A stretch of DNA of 64,000 nt from positions 3,596,001 through 3,660,000 of the forward strand of contig CP094668.1 of assembly GCA_022836915.1 (NCBI GenBank), read 5' to 3'. The notes beneath the pieces were generated by a model. The model had not been told where the DNA came from and ran no database searches. It saw only the letters and a list, made by a program, of their open reading frames with translations. This document shows positions 26,790 to 37,444 of this stretch, one piece after another. The position numbers were made by a program, and so were the translations under genes. How positions within the stretch are numbered: the stretch's first letter is position 1; every line of letters begins with the position of its first letter. The DNA comes from Paenibacillus sp. OVF10. Its GTDB lineage: Bacteria > Bacillota > Bacilli > Paenibacillales > Paenibacillaceae.

Positions 26790-28346
26790 ATGAGCATATT
26801 AAATGTAGAAAAATTAAGTCACGGTTTTGGTGACCGTGCTATCTTTAACGACGTTTCATTCCGCCTCTTGAAGGGCGAACATATTGGTCTGATCGGGGCT
26901 AATGGTGAAGGTAAATCCACCTTCATGAACATTATTACAGGAAAACTTCAGCCGGATGAAGGCAAGGTGGAGTGGTCCAAACGGATGCGTGTTGGTTATC
27001 TGGACCAGCATGCTGTATTAAACAAAGGCCAATCGATCCGTGACGTACTTCGCGGCGCGTTCCAGTATTTGTTCGACATGGAACAGGAAATGAATGATAT
27101 GTATGGCAAAATGGGCGATGTTACCCCGGAGGAACTCGAACAACTTCTTGAAGATGTGGGTACGATTCAGGATACACTGACAAACCAGGATTTCTACATG
27201 ATCGATGCCAAAGTGGATGAAACCGCACGTGGTCTGGGTCTGACGGATATCGGTCTGGATAAAGACGTCAATGACCTTAGTGGTGGACAGCGTACCAAAG
27301 TACTGCTTGCCAAGCTGCTGCTGGAAAAACCCGATATTTTGCTCCTCGATGAGCCTACGAACTATTTGGATGAATTGCATATCGAATGGCTGAAACGTTA
27401 TTTGCAAGAATATGAGAATGCTTTTATTCTGATATCTCATGATATTCCGTTCCTGAACAGTGTAATCAACTTGATCTATCACATGGAGAACCAGAATCTA
27501 ACTCGTTATGTGGGCGATTATGATCATTTCCAGGAAGTGCATGAGATGAGAAAACAGCAGCTGGAGTCGGCTTACAAGCGCCAACAACAAGAGATTGCTG
27601 ACCTCAAGGATTTTGTAGCGCGGAATAAAGCAAGTGTTGCTACACGTAATATGGCGATGTCCAGACAGAAGAAACTCGACAAGATGGATGTCATCGAGAT
27701 CGCCAAGGAGAAACCGAAACCGCAGTTCAATTTCCGTGATGCAAGGACATCCGGCAAGCTCATTTTTGAAACCAAAGGTCTTGTAATTGGATACAACGAA
27801 CCGTTATCCAGACCACTGGATCTGCGTATGGAGCGCGGACAGAAAATCGCCCTTGTTGGTGCGAACGGAATCGGTAAAACAACCCTGATGCGCAGTATTC
27901 TGGGTGAAATTCAGGCTCTGGAAGGAACCGTTCAACGCGGTGAACATCTGGAGATTGGTTACTTCCAGCAAGAGATGAAGGATGCCAACTACAATACGTG
28001 TATTGAAGAGATCTGGCAGGAGTTCCCTTCCTATACCCAATTCGAGGTGCGTGCTGCACTTGCAAAATGTGGTTTGACTACAAAACACATTGAGAGCAAG
28101 GTAGCTGTACTAAGTGGTGGCGAGAAAGCCAAAGTGCGTCTCTGTAAGCTGATCAATAACGAAACCAACCTGCTTGTACTCGATGAGCCGACGAACCATC
28201 TGGACGTTGATGCCAAGGAAGAGTTGAAACGTGCGCTCAAGGCTTACAAAGGCAGTATTCTTCTGATCTCCCATGAACCGGAATTCTACCGTGATGTAGT
28301 TACGGAGACTTGGAACTGTGAGTCGTGGACCACGAAAGTATTCTAA
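26790..28346 (+). CDS. ABC-F family ATPase (YkpA/YbiT-like)
   Basis: A 518-residue soluble protein with two ABC ATPase domains and no membrane domain. Domain 1: GANGEGKST, LSGGQRTK, ILLLDEPTNYLD; a linker of about 80 charged residues rich in Lys, Gln and Arg; domain 2: GANGIGKTT, LSGGEKAKVR, LLVLDEPTNHLD. ABC-F proteins act on the ribosome, for example as translation or resistance factors. Resemblance to the YkpA/YbiT branch, which is not a dedicated antibiotic resistance group, suggests a general translational role. A consensus-like promoter precedes it and a terminator-like hairpin follows. Confidence 0.92.
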   Translation: MSILNVEKLSHGFGDRAIFNDVSFRLLKGEHIGLIGANGEGKSTFMNIITGKLQPDEGKVEWSKRMRVGYLDQHAVLNKGQSIRDVLRGAFQYLFDMEQEMNDMYGKMGDVTPEELEQLLEDVGTIQDTLTNQDFYMIDAKVDETARGLGLTDIGLDKDVNDLSGGQRTKVLLAKLLLEKPDILLLDEPTNYLDELHIEWLKRYLQEYENAFILISHDIPFLNSVINLIYHMENQNLTRYVGDYDHFQEVHEMRKQQLESAYKRQQQEIADLKDFVARNKASVATRNMAMSRQKKLDKMDVIEIAKEKPKPQFNFRDARTSGKLIFETKGLVIGYNEPLSRPLDLRMERGQKIALVGANGIGKTTLMRSILGEIQALEGTVQRGEHLEIGYFQQEMKDANYNTCIEEIWQEFPSYTQFEVRAALAKCGLTTKHIESKVAVLSGGEKAKVRLCKLINNETNLLVLDEPTNHLDVDAKEELKRALKAYKGSILLISHEPEFYRDVVTETWNCESWTTKVF

Positions 28347-28540
28347 TTAGAGGTTGTTCAATAAGTCCGCTTTTGATTACGAATCACGTGCGAGCTTGCG
28401 AACAAGCTCGTAGGGTGAGAAAAGGCGCGAATTTTGCTTGCAAAACAGGCAGAACTCGCGCTTTTTTTGCGTGGTTTTAACGAAAAATGTTTGAGCCCAA
28501 TTCACAGTTGACAGCTTGAATAAGGCAATAATATAATTCA
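28347..28540. other. Hairpin-rich intergenic region, possible repeat remnant
   Basis: Begins with GAGGTTGTTCAATAAGTCCG, a sequence of the kind seen at ends of intergenic repeats or insertion elements. A perfect hairpin CGAGCTTG-CGAA-CAAGCTCG lies at 28391-28410. A second, at 28424-28468, pairs GCGCGA with TCGCGC around an inner TTTTGC/GCAAAA helix and ends in seven T, a good terminator for the ABC-F gene. No ORF. Confidence 0.5.
28424..28468 (+). terminator. Intrinsic terminator after ABC-F gene
   Basis: GCGCGA/TCGCGC outer stem with inner TTTTGC-TT-GCAAAA hairpin and a seven-T tail. Confidence 0.7.
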
Positions 28541-28554
28541 GGAAAGCGATTACA
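28541..28554 (+). promoter_or_regulatory. cre-like site (CcpA) 1
   Basis: GGAAAGCGATTACA matches the cre consensus TGWAANCGNTNWCA at 13 of 14 positions. Located 245 bases before the glycosidase start. Confidence 0.5.
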
Positions 28555-28660
28555 TTTATATACTAAAAACCTGTTTCACTGCATAGGGGCAAAGAAAACA
28601 CGGTATTCCGTATGGGTATCATTGCACTTAGAAGGGAAGACGGGTCTTTTTGCACTTCAA

Positions 28661-28674
28661 TGAAACCGGTTTCA
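28661..28674 (+). promoter_or_regulatory. cre site (CcpA) 2
   Basis: TGAAACCGGTTTCA matches the consensus TGWAANCGNTNWCA at every position and is extended to a perfect palindrome ATGAAACCGGTTTCAT. It lies 124 bases before the glycosidase start and fits catabolite repression of a polysaccharide-degrading enzyme. A LacI-family local regulator is an alternative. Confidence 0.7.
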
Positions 28675-28797
28675 TTAAAATAAGGAGGTGGACAAACGCT
28701 CGTTACTGACCACTGGTTGCTGAGGATAGGCTGAACAACAACACCGCGTATTCAAGAACCATGCTTTCATCTTTCACGTCAAAGGAGAGAATGAACA

Positions 28798-31700
28798 TTG
28801 GATAAACTCAGGAAACCCATGATATTTATGTTATCTGCAACACTTGCGCTGTCTTCCGGACCGTTGTTGCTGCCGAGTAAGGCGTATGCCGATCTGAACA
28901 GTATACCCGCCACGTTGCTGCAGGACGATTTTTCGGATGGGGATTACACGGAATCACCTGCGTGGAACGTAAGCTCAGGCAACTGGGAAGTGATTTCTGA
29001 CCCGACAGATGCGTCCAACTCCACGCTTTTCCAGAGCGATACCAATGAAGGCATCATCTCTACTGGGGACCCCATGTCGGACATGACCGTGTCCATGCGC
29101 TTTTACACGGGAGCCGGTCAGGGGTATCCGGGAATATTGCCACGGTTTCAGGATAAGAGCAATTTTTACTATTTTCAAATGCAGGTCCCCAATAATAAAC
29201 TTGTTTTCTCCAAACGGGTGAACGGATCAGACACACCTCTGAAAACGGTGGATTATGCGTTTGCCAAAAATACATGGTACACACTTAAAGTGGTGTTATC
29301 CGGTACCACCATTCGCGGGTATATCGCGGAAAACGGCTCCGATCGGTTGGTATTTGATCTGGTCGATCCTACATACGCGTCAGGTACCGTGGGCATTCGG
29401 AATAAGTGGCAGTCGGTACATGCAGATGACGTGATCATTGCTGAGCAACCGCCTAGGAACGATATTCAGCTCTCTATTGCGGAGCAGACGGCGTCTTCGG
29501 TTTCACTGCAATGGTCTGAAATCGCGGGAGCATCAGCCTATCGCTTGTACCGTTCCTCTACGCCTGAAGGCGGTTATTCCCTGGTAACCAGTACCGGATC
29601 TTTGGAACATACGGATGTAGGATTAAGCGGGGATACGGTGTATTATTACAAGCTCGCTTATGAATACGGAGGTCTAACCGAGTCACTATGGACTGCTCCT
29701 CTGGAAGTTCGGACGACTGCGGCGGCACCACAGGCTCCTGGCGAATTAAAGGCCGAAGCACTTAATGCCACAAGCGTGAAGCTATCTTGGTCCGCCGTGG
29801 ACAAGTCAACGGGTTATCGCGTGGTTCGGGCCGAAGCTGGCAGTGAGCAATACGAGCAGATTTATGAAGGGAAGGGGCTTACTTATACAGACCAGGAGCT
29901 TGAGCCCGGCACTAGCTACAGCTATCGTGTCACGGCCTTTAATGCAGCTGGTGAGTCAGCGCCCACTGTTGCAGAAGCCACGACATACTCCATTGACTCT
30001 CCAGCAGAATTCGTTGCCACAGCTGTGACGGACACATCAATCTCTCTGGGGTGGAATGTCTTGCCTGGATCTGATGTAATGTATACACTCTCGAGGTCTA
30101 CCAGTGCTACGGGTATGTATCAGCAGGTCTATAGTGGCAATGAAAACACGTTTAACGATAGCGGTCTGACGATGGGCACAGGATATTTTTACATCATCCA
30201 GGCGACCGTGGACGGCGTAACTTCTCCAGCATCCGCACCGTTGGGTGTTGCCACAGTTCGCACAAGCATTACACCAGGGCAATTGTGGCCAGATCTGGAC
30301 GGGAAACCGATTGATGCGCATGGGGCTGGGTTTTTCTATGATGAACAGACGGAGACCTATTACTGGTATGGCGAATATCATAAGGGTGGCTGGCCAGCTG
30401 TTGGTGTGCGTGTGTATTCATCCAAGGACCTGATGAATTGGACGGATGAAGGCATGGCGCTATCAACACTTCAATCCATGGATGATTTTGACAATGACCC
30501 GTTGATCTCCAAATTGTATGCGGGGCGTGAAGACCGCGTGGATATCTGGGCAGATATTCGCAAAGGACGGATCATTGAACGACCGAAGGTCATCTACAAC
30601 GACAAAACGAAAAAATACGTGATGTGGGCCCACATGGACGGCGACAAGGACCCCTATAACGATAATGCGAATTATGGTAAGGCGAGGGCCGGTTATGCGA
30701 TCAGCGACTCTCCAACAGGGCCTTTTGTGTATCAGAGGAGTTACCGGATGGACAGAGCCCCGAAAGGGGAGAAAGATTACTTTCCAAGCGACAAGGGTAT
30801 GGCACGTGACATGACGTTGTTCAAGGATGATGACGGCACCGGTTATCTGATCTACTCCAGCGAAGAAAACCTGACGCTCTATATCTCCAAACTGAATGAA
30901 GACTATAGTGACGTAACAGGGTGGCATAAGGAAGGACGAACGGATGACAAAGGCAATCCGGTACGAGATTCCACCTATCAGGCGGAATACGGCGTAGATT
31001 ACGTGCGGGTGTTCCCGGGAGGGCAACGCGAAGCACCGGCGATGTTTAAGTATCAGGGAAAATATTATATTTTGACTTCCGGAGCTTCCGGCTGGGCCCC
31101 TAACGAAAACAAAGTGACGGTGGCGGATAACATTTTTGGCCCGTGGTCAACGCAGACCAATCCGTTTGTGCGCACGTTGCCGAGTGATCCCGATCCAGGC
31201 AAGGCATTTGGCACACAGACCACATCCGTCATTCCGGTCGATCCGGAAAAAGGCAAGTTCATATACGTGGGGGATACGTGGAGTGGTGGCAATTTCTCAA
31301 ATGACGCTGCAAAATACGTGTTCTTGCCAATTGAGTTTGGAATAGGCTCGGATATTGCGATCAAGTGGTATAACAGTTGGACACCTGATCTGCTGAATTC
31401 GATGGGAAAGGTAGATATTACTGATCCGTTGCCAGAAGCCGTGGCGCTAGGCAAAGTACCATCCCTGCCAACAACATTGAATGTGCGCGAGGGTGGAGCA
31501 CTGGTATCAACGCCAGCAGTATGGACGATTGATAACCGGGCCATGACGGCAGAAGATTTTGCTAAGCCAGGACCGCTTACGTTGCAGGTAACGACACCGG
31601 AATATAACAACAAAAAGCAGGCGGTTCGTGTAAACGTCATTCCAGAGAATGCACTATATTTTGTGAATAGCGGAGGTTACGAAACGGCTGATTACAATCT

Positions 31701-34021
31701 CATGGGTGCCTATATGAAAGGAACACTTGCCAACCCGGGAACGGCGGACCAGATGTACGCTCCGGCAGAGGGTCGCAATTGGGGGTATACCAGCGCAGAT
31801 GCACTGTCATCCGGTTCAAATGGCGGAGATATATTCTCGACCGTACGTTATCTGAACGGTGGCAATGTCAGCAATTCACCTAAAGGCACGGACTTAACCT
31901 ATAGATTTGATGTGCCAAACGGGACATACGATGTGTACGCCGGATTCAACGATCCGTGGACCAATACATCGCGCAGAGCAAATTTCATCATCAATGGCAC
32001 CAATACCGGTGCAGTTACTTTTACGCCTGCCAGCGTTAGAGCCCACAAAGGCATCAGCGTGTCGGACAACAAGCTGGAGTTGACCGTGCGCAATACGGCA
32101 TCGCAGGACCCGATGATTAGTTGGATTATGATCGTTAAACCTGACGCTGTACCACCTGCAAATGATAGTGCTGGCCTTAATGCTGATGCGTTGGATTCAA
32201 CAAGCGCAACGCTTCACTGGGATGCTCATCTTGGTGCAGCAAGCTACAAGCTCTACCGCTCAGATCGTGAGCAAGGTGAGTACAAGGTGGTCTATAGCGG
32301 CAATGGACGGGAGTACACGGACAGTGAACTGAACCCCGGCACGGAATATTATTACAAAGTGGAAGCTTTTGATGCGACGGGGCAATCCGTGAGAGGTGTA
32401 TCTTCCGCTTATCAGGTGCATACGGCTCAGCAGAGCGCTGTCGATGTAGCTACAAGCATTACAGCATTGGAACAGCCTTCCGCAGGTGCAAAAACTGAAG
32501 ATACCATCCGTGCCACAAGGTTTCACGGTGAAGATCGCTTCCAGTTCGGTACCGTCCGTCATTCAAACCGATGGAACGATTATCCCACCATCTAAGGAAA
32601 CAACAGTAACATTGGAGTTGGAAATTACTCGAACTTCTGACGATAGTAGAGCCCTGACTGTACCGTTGACGGTGAAGGTGCTCGCATCTGTTCCTTCCCC
32701 TGGAGGTACGGACCCTGGTTCGGGCGGTAATCCAGGCGGCAATTCCGGTGGAAATCCAGGAAATGGTTCTGGTCCAGGCAACAATGACGGACAATCAGGA
32801 AGTGGAAGCCCAAGTGCAGAGAATGCTGTACCACAGCCTAAACCGGAGAAAGACCGTTCAGTTCTGGAGTTGCAGGGACAGTCTGACCAGAAGGGTGTAG
32901 TGCAGTCCAACGTGGATGTTTCAACGATTAAAGAGGCTTTTCAAGTTGCACCCTCAACAGATGCCGGTCAGCGCTTGGTTGAACTTCGGCTGAAGCCGGT
33001 TTCGGGAGCTACGGCATATGAAGTATCTCTGCCTGCCTCTGCGTTAATAGATCAGGGTGAATCACATGTGTTCAACATTGTTACAGAGCTGGGAATGTTG
33101 GAGCTTCCTGCGACACTGGTAATGAAGGATATCGTTGGTGATGGGGTTGCATCAATCCGATTTGTCAGAACGGAGTTGCCAAAAACAGTCGCAGATCAGC
33201 TTGGCACGCAGTATGGAGTCCAGCTTGAACTTCAACTGGATGGTCAACCATGGCCATCGGAAAGCCAGTTAATACTTCGTCTGCCTTTCCGATCATCACA
33301 AAATGCTCAGCAGGATCGGATTGTAGCATTTGCCATCGGCGCGAACGGTGTGGCAACCCCATTGCCGCAAAGTTACTACGATTTAAACAGCGGGCAGCTT
33401 GTATTTTCTGTAACATTACTCACAGGAAATTATGCTGTTGTGCCTGTGGAGCAGACATTCGCAGATCTTGCAGAAGTGCAGTGGGCCAAGAAAGCAATGG
33501 AGGCTTTGGCTGTCCGAGGTGTAATTGATGCTGAGGCAAGTGGGGATTCCACGCAGTTACATCCAAAACAGGAGATGACCCGTGGCCAATACATGCAGTG
33601 GTTGATGACTGCGCTGGGCTTGAATGCTTCTTCCGGGAATGCGTTCTCTGATGTAAACGAAAAGGCTCCATATTACGAAGCCGTTACAGCTGCGCGTTCG
33701 CTAGGTATCACCAGTGGTATTGGTGACGGGCGTTTCTTGCCAGAGTCCACGATCACCCGTCAAGAGATGATGACGTTGACGGTGAGAGCTCTTACAGCGG
33801 CTGGACTGGTTGACTCCGAGAAGGCTGGAACAGATAACCTTACTCGCTTCCGTGATGCTTCCGAGATTCGCTCTTATGCCCGGGATAGTGTGGCATTACT
33901 TGTGGATCTGGGCATCGCCCACGGGTACAACGGTGAGGTGAAACCTCTTGCCGAAGCGACCCGAGCCGAATCAGCTACGTTGTTATATGCGATGATGAGT
34001 AAACTGGTATGGAAGAAATGA
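28798..34021 (+). CDS. SLH-anchored multidomain GH43-like glycosidase (one frameshift)
   Basis: Reconstructed length is 1740 residues. Order: signal peptide (MIFMLSATLALSSGPLLLPSKAYA); a beta-sandwich domain (residues 40-215, DDFSDGDYTESPAWNVSSGNW); three FN3 repeats (about 218-500); a five-bladed GH43-type catalytic domain (about 505-860, IDAHGAGFFYDEQTETYYWYG and YNDKTKKYVMWAHMDG, resembling exo-beta-1,3-galactanases of GH43_24); a carbohydrate-binding-like domain (about 950-1110); a further FN3; then, after the frameshift in the A-run 32490-32494, a linker rich in Gly, Pro, Asn and three SLH domains ending SKLVWKK. It is a cell-surface enzyme releasing sugars from plant or other galactan-type polysaccharide. 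Start is TTG 28798 after AAAGGAGAG. Two cre boxes suggest CcpA control. Confidence 0.85.
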
Positions 34022-34048
34022 TGATACACCAGAATCGTAGCGTTTGAA

Positions 34049-34097
34049 AAAGAAGGCTTACTTTGACCTGGAACCCAGGTTGGAGTAAGCCTTCTTC
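34049..34097 (+). terminator. Intrinsic terminator after glycosidase gene
   Basis: AAGAAGGCTTAC pairs with GTAAGCCTTCTT, with an inner ACCTGG/CCAGGT helix. Confidence 0.85.
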
Positions 34098-34213
34098 ATT
34101 GTACGCCAGCCATGGGTGATAAGTAATTTACTCACCGAACGAGTAGTTTAATGTCGTTTTACAGTTGTTATCTGTAGATTATACGAATTATTATCTGTAA
34201 TGTCTGCGATTTG

Positions 34214-34773
34214 TTAATTGTAATGTTTGCCGATTTGATATGCTTGCTCCAGCAAGCTTTCGATATGCTCTTTGGATTCTGAAATGGTTTCATAGAGGAA
34301 TTCAACTCGGGATTCCTGCATTCTCGCATAGCCTGCGATCCCATTATTCAGATAATTGGAAATCATGTTGTAATAGTCGTATTTATGGAATGAAGCCTCT
34401 GTCCCCCAGCTAGTGCAATCCACAGTGCCTTTTTGGAGTTTGCCTTGTTCAGCAGCCCCATGTTCCATACCTTGTCCAGATAAGCTTTGAGCATGGATGG
34501 GACGTTGTACCACCAGATCGGGAAAACAAATACAATGGCATCAGCCGCAAGCACACGATCCAGCTCTTTGCGAATCACAGGGGCATGCTGTTTATCGGGA
34601 TTTTGCCAGTCTCGCTCATCTTCTACACGATATAGGGGATCGAATCCGTCATGATATAGATCGAGGATATCGATTTCATGGGAGTTCTCCTGCATACCTT
34701 CTATAAAACGATTCATCACGGCAAATGTTAGGGAATCCTGTCTTGGGTGAGTAACGACCAGTTTAACTTTCAT
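34214..34773 (-). CDS. NAD(P)H:quinone-type oxidoreductase, flavodoxin fold (one frameshift)
   Basis: A 186-residue FMN/FAD enzyme of the Flavodoxin_2 (NQO1/MdaB) family after repair. Motifs: the first strand MKVKLVVTHPRQDSLTFAVMNRFIEGM, DLYHDGFDPLY, VFVFPIWWYNVPSMLKAYLDKVWNMG, and, in the second frame, GTEASFHKYDYYNMISNYL. The frame is lost in the C-run 34403-34407; a sixth C (G on the coding strand) restores ALAGGTEASF. It is divergent from an HxlR regulator, the standard layout of quinone/electrophile-induced reductases. Likely reduces quinones by two electrons. Confidence 0.88.
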
Positions 34774-34949
34774 GTAGGAGTAACCATCCTTTTTTCTTTT
34801 TATTTTGGTTAAACATTCTGACCAATGTTATTATAAGTTTCATGACATCTTCTTGAGAAGTACGCACCTGAGAGTGCTGTAGATACTTTGGGGTTCTTCG
34901 GTTACTTTTAATAACGGATATACATATATGTGAATTATGGGGAGTACAA

Positions 34950-35339
34950 GTGGAACAAGAAATGAAAAAATATGAGAGTGGTGTGCAGGCGATGCTGGAA
35001 CTGGTCGGTGGAAAATGGAGGATTCTTATTCTGCATCAGCTGATATCAGGAAAAAAACGAACAAGCGAACTTCGCAGAGCCATTCCTGGCATTACCCAGA
35101 AGGTCTTAACCCAACAGCTGCGTGAACTGGAAAAGAATGAAATCATCCATCGGATCATTCATCCTCAGATTCCGCCCAAGGTAGAGTATGAGCTGACAGA
35201 GTACGGCTTGACACTACAGGACATCATTGACCGCATATGTCTGTGGGGAGAAAATCACTTGGACAGAGTATACGGAGATAAAAGCAGAGTCCTAGGAAAT
35301 GATTTTAGTGACTATATTCCACTTTCAACTTCAACTTGA
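34950..35339 (+). CDS. HxlR-family transcriptional regulator
   Basis: A 129-residue winged-helix regulator of the HxlR/HypR/QorR type. Family segments: VQAMLELVGGKWRILILHQLISGKKR, FSELRRAIPGITQKVLTQQLRELE-type recognition helix (here TSELRRAIPGITQKVLTQQL) and IPPKVEYELTEYGLTL. No conserved N-terminal redox Cys is visible, unlike HypR/QorR, whose sensor Cys sits near residue 14. Start GTG 34950 after GGGGAG. Divergent to the quinone reductase gene, which it probably controls together with itself. Confidence 0.9.
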   Translation: MEQEMKKYESGVQAMLELVGGKWRILILHQLISGKKRTSELRRAIPGITQKVLTQQLRELEKNEIIHRIIHPQIPPKVEYELTEYGLTLQDIIDRICLWGENHLDRVYGDKSRVLGNDFSDYIPLSTST

Positions 35340-35412
35340 GCTGGCCGCCAAATTAAAATTAAAACAAAACCGTCCATGATTTGAAAAGGAGGGTTTTTGT
35401 TGTTTTTTGTCC

Positions 35413-35442
35413 TTTATCAGCGAAACTGATAAATGCTATAAA
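35413..35442 (+). promoter_or_regulatory. Inverted repeat over the cysJ promoter
   Basis: TTTATCAG-CGAAA-CTGATAAA is a perfect 8-base inverted repeat (35413-35433) immediately followed by a -10-like TATAAA (35437-35442). A -35 at 17 bases spacing would fall inside the left arm, so this is a plausible operator for the sulfite reductase operon. The cognate regulator (CysL, CymR or other) is not deducible. Confidence 0.5.
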
Positions 35443-35557
35443 ATCATTGAAATTGACCCTCAACACCCGGTGTGTTAGGTTTTAGAGAGAAGAAATTAAA
35501 TTAATGTGATGATTTTAGTCGGAATTAAAATCGAAGCAATGCGCGAGGTGGCAAACA

Positions 35558-37391
35558 GTGGAACTTCAAGTGACAAACAGCCCTTTTAATCAAGAACAAG
35601 TTGAACTGCTTAATCGTCTTATTCCTACATTGACCGATGGACAACGGACTTGGTTGAGCGGATATATTGCAGCAATTCAGGCAAGCGCGACAATAGCGGC
35701 TCCAGCTAACCTGGTACAGGCTGCACCAACTACAGGTATTGCACCTGTCAGTGCTCCGCCAGTATCCCGGGAAGTTACCGTGCTTTTGGTTCACAAACCG
35801 GGAATTCCAGTGGCCTATCGAAAAAGCTGGCCAAGAAACTTGAAGAGCAAGGTCTTCAGGTAACGTTGTCATCGATGGGAGATTTCAAACCGAACGGACT
35901 CAAGAAAATTGAAAATCTCCTCATTATCGTCAGTACGCATGGCGAGGGCGAACCACCAGATAATGCGATTCCGCTGCATGAATTCCTGAACAGCAAACGG
36001 GCTCCGAAGCTTGAAGGACTTCGTTACTCGGTGTTGGCTCTGGGAGATACCTCCTATGAGTTCTTTTGTCAGACAGGTAAGGACTTCGATAAACGATTGC
36101 AGGAGTTGGGTGGTACAGCCCTTGTACCACGCGTGGACTGTGATGTTGATTTTGATGAACCGGCTGCGGAGTGGATGAATGAAGTACTGGCTTCTTTAAG
36201 TAGTACTTCTGCTGCTGCGAGCACGGTAACCACTGAGGCTGTTACAGCTGCGGTGAGCGGCGGGGAGTCCGAATATGATCGCACGAACCCATTCAAAGCT
36301 GAAGTGTTGGAGAATCTCAATCTGAATGGCAGAGGATCGGACCGTGAAACACGCCACATTGAGTTGTCTTTGGAAGGCTCCAGCCTGAATTACGAGCCTG
36401 GTGACAGCCTTGGGGTATTCCCTGAGAATCACCCGCGCCTTGTGGATGAATTGATTGCAGCCATGGGATGGAATGCCGATGAGCGCGTGACCGTGAATAA
36501 AAATGGGGATCAGGCATCTGTGCACGAAGCGTTGCTGCGTTATTTTGAAATTACAGCTGTGACGAAACCGGTCGTGGAGCAACTTGCGAAACTGAATCCT
36601 GGGAGTGGCCTGGCAGCGTTACTCGCAGATGATTCCGAATTCCGCACGGTCATGAATAGCTGTGATCTGCTGGATCTGGTTCAGGATTATAATCTGAAAG
36701 GGATTCCTGCTGCAGAATTCGTAGCTGTTCTTCGCAAAATTCCGGCACGTCTGTACTCCATAGCGAGTAGTTCGAAGTCTTTCCCGGATGAAGTTCATCT
36801 TACCGTTCGCTCGGTACGTTATGAAGCGCGTGGCAGAGAACGTTACGGTGTATGCTCGGTACATCTGGCTGAACGAATCGAAGCTGGCGACACCCTGCCA
36901 GTATATATACAGCATAACCCGAATTTCAAGCTGCCTGAGAACCCGGATACACCGATCATCATGGTTGGCCCAGGTACAGGTGTAGCGCCGTTCAGATCTT
37001 TCCTTGGTGAGCGTGAAGAAACAGGAGCAGAGGGCAAGACATGGCTGTTCTACGGAGATCAGCATTTCGCCACTGACTTCTTGTACCAGACGGAGTGGCA
37101 ACGTTGGCTCAAAGATGGTGTGCTCACGAAGATGGATGTAGCCTTCTCACGTGATACGGAACAGAAAGTGTATGTACAACATCGCATGCTGGAACACAGC
37201 AAAGAACTGTACCAGTGGCTTCAGGAAGGTGCAAGCGTATATATCTGTGGTGACGAGAAAAAATGGCACATGATGTGCATGCTGCGCTCACCACGATTCT
37301 TGAACAAGAAGGCAGTTTATCGCCTGAGCAGGCATCGGAATATCTGACACGGTTACAGCAGGAGAAACGTTATCAGCGGGACGTCTATTAA
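35558..37391 (+). CDS. cysJ: Sulfite reductase [NADPH] flavoprotein subunit (two frameshifts)
   Basis: Reconstructed length 611 residues, the family norm. Domains: an N-terminal helix region, a flavodoxin domain ([19 protein letters not shown] and [15 protein letters not shown] loops), the FAD-binding domain ([23 protein letters not shown] is the RLYSISS FAD motif) and the NADPH domain ([27 protein letters not shown]). Two frameshifts: the T-run 35784-35787 and the A-run 37258-37263, one base lost in each; the latter restores the normal ending AHDVHAAL...QRDVY. Start is GTG 35558 after GAGGTGG. It passes electrons from NADPH to the CysI hemoprotein encoded 54 bases downstream; sulfite to sulfide in sulfate assimilation. 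Confidence 0.92.
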
Positions 37392-37444
37392 TTACCGGCC
37401 CAGCCGGATTGCACCATCCCGCAGAGACGAGAGGAGAAAGCAGC

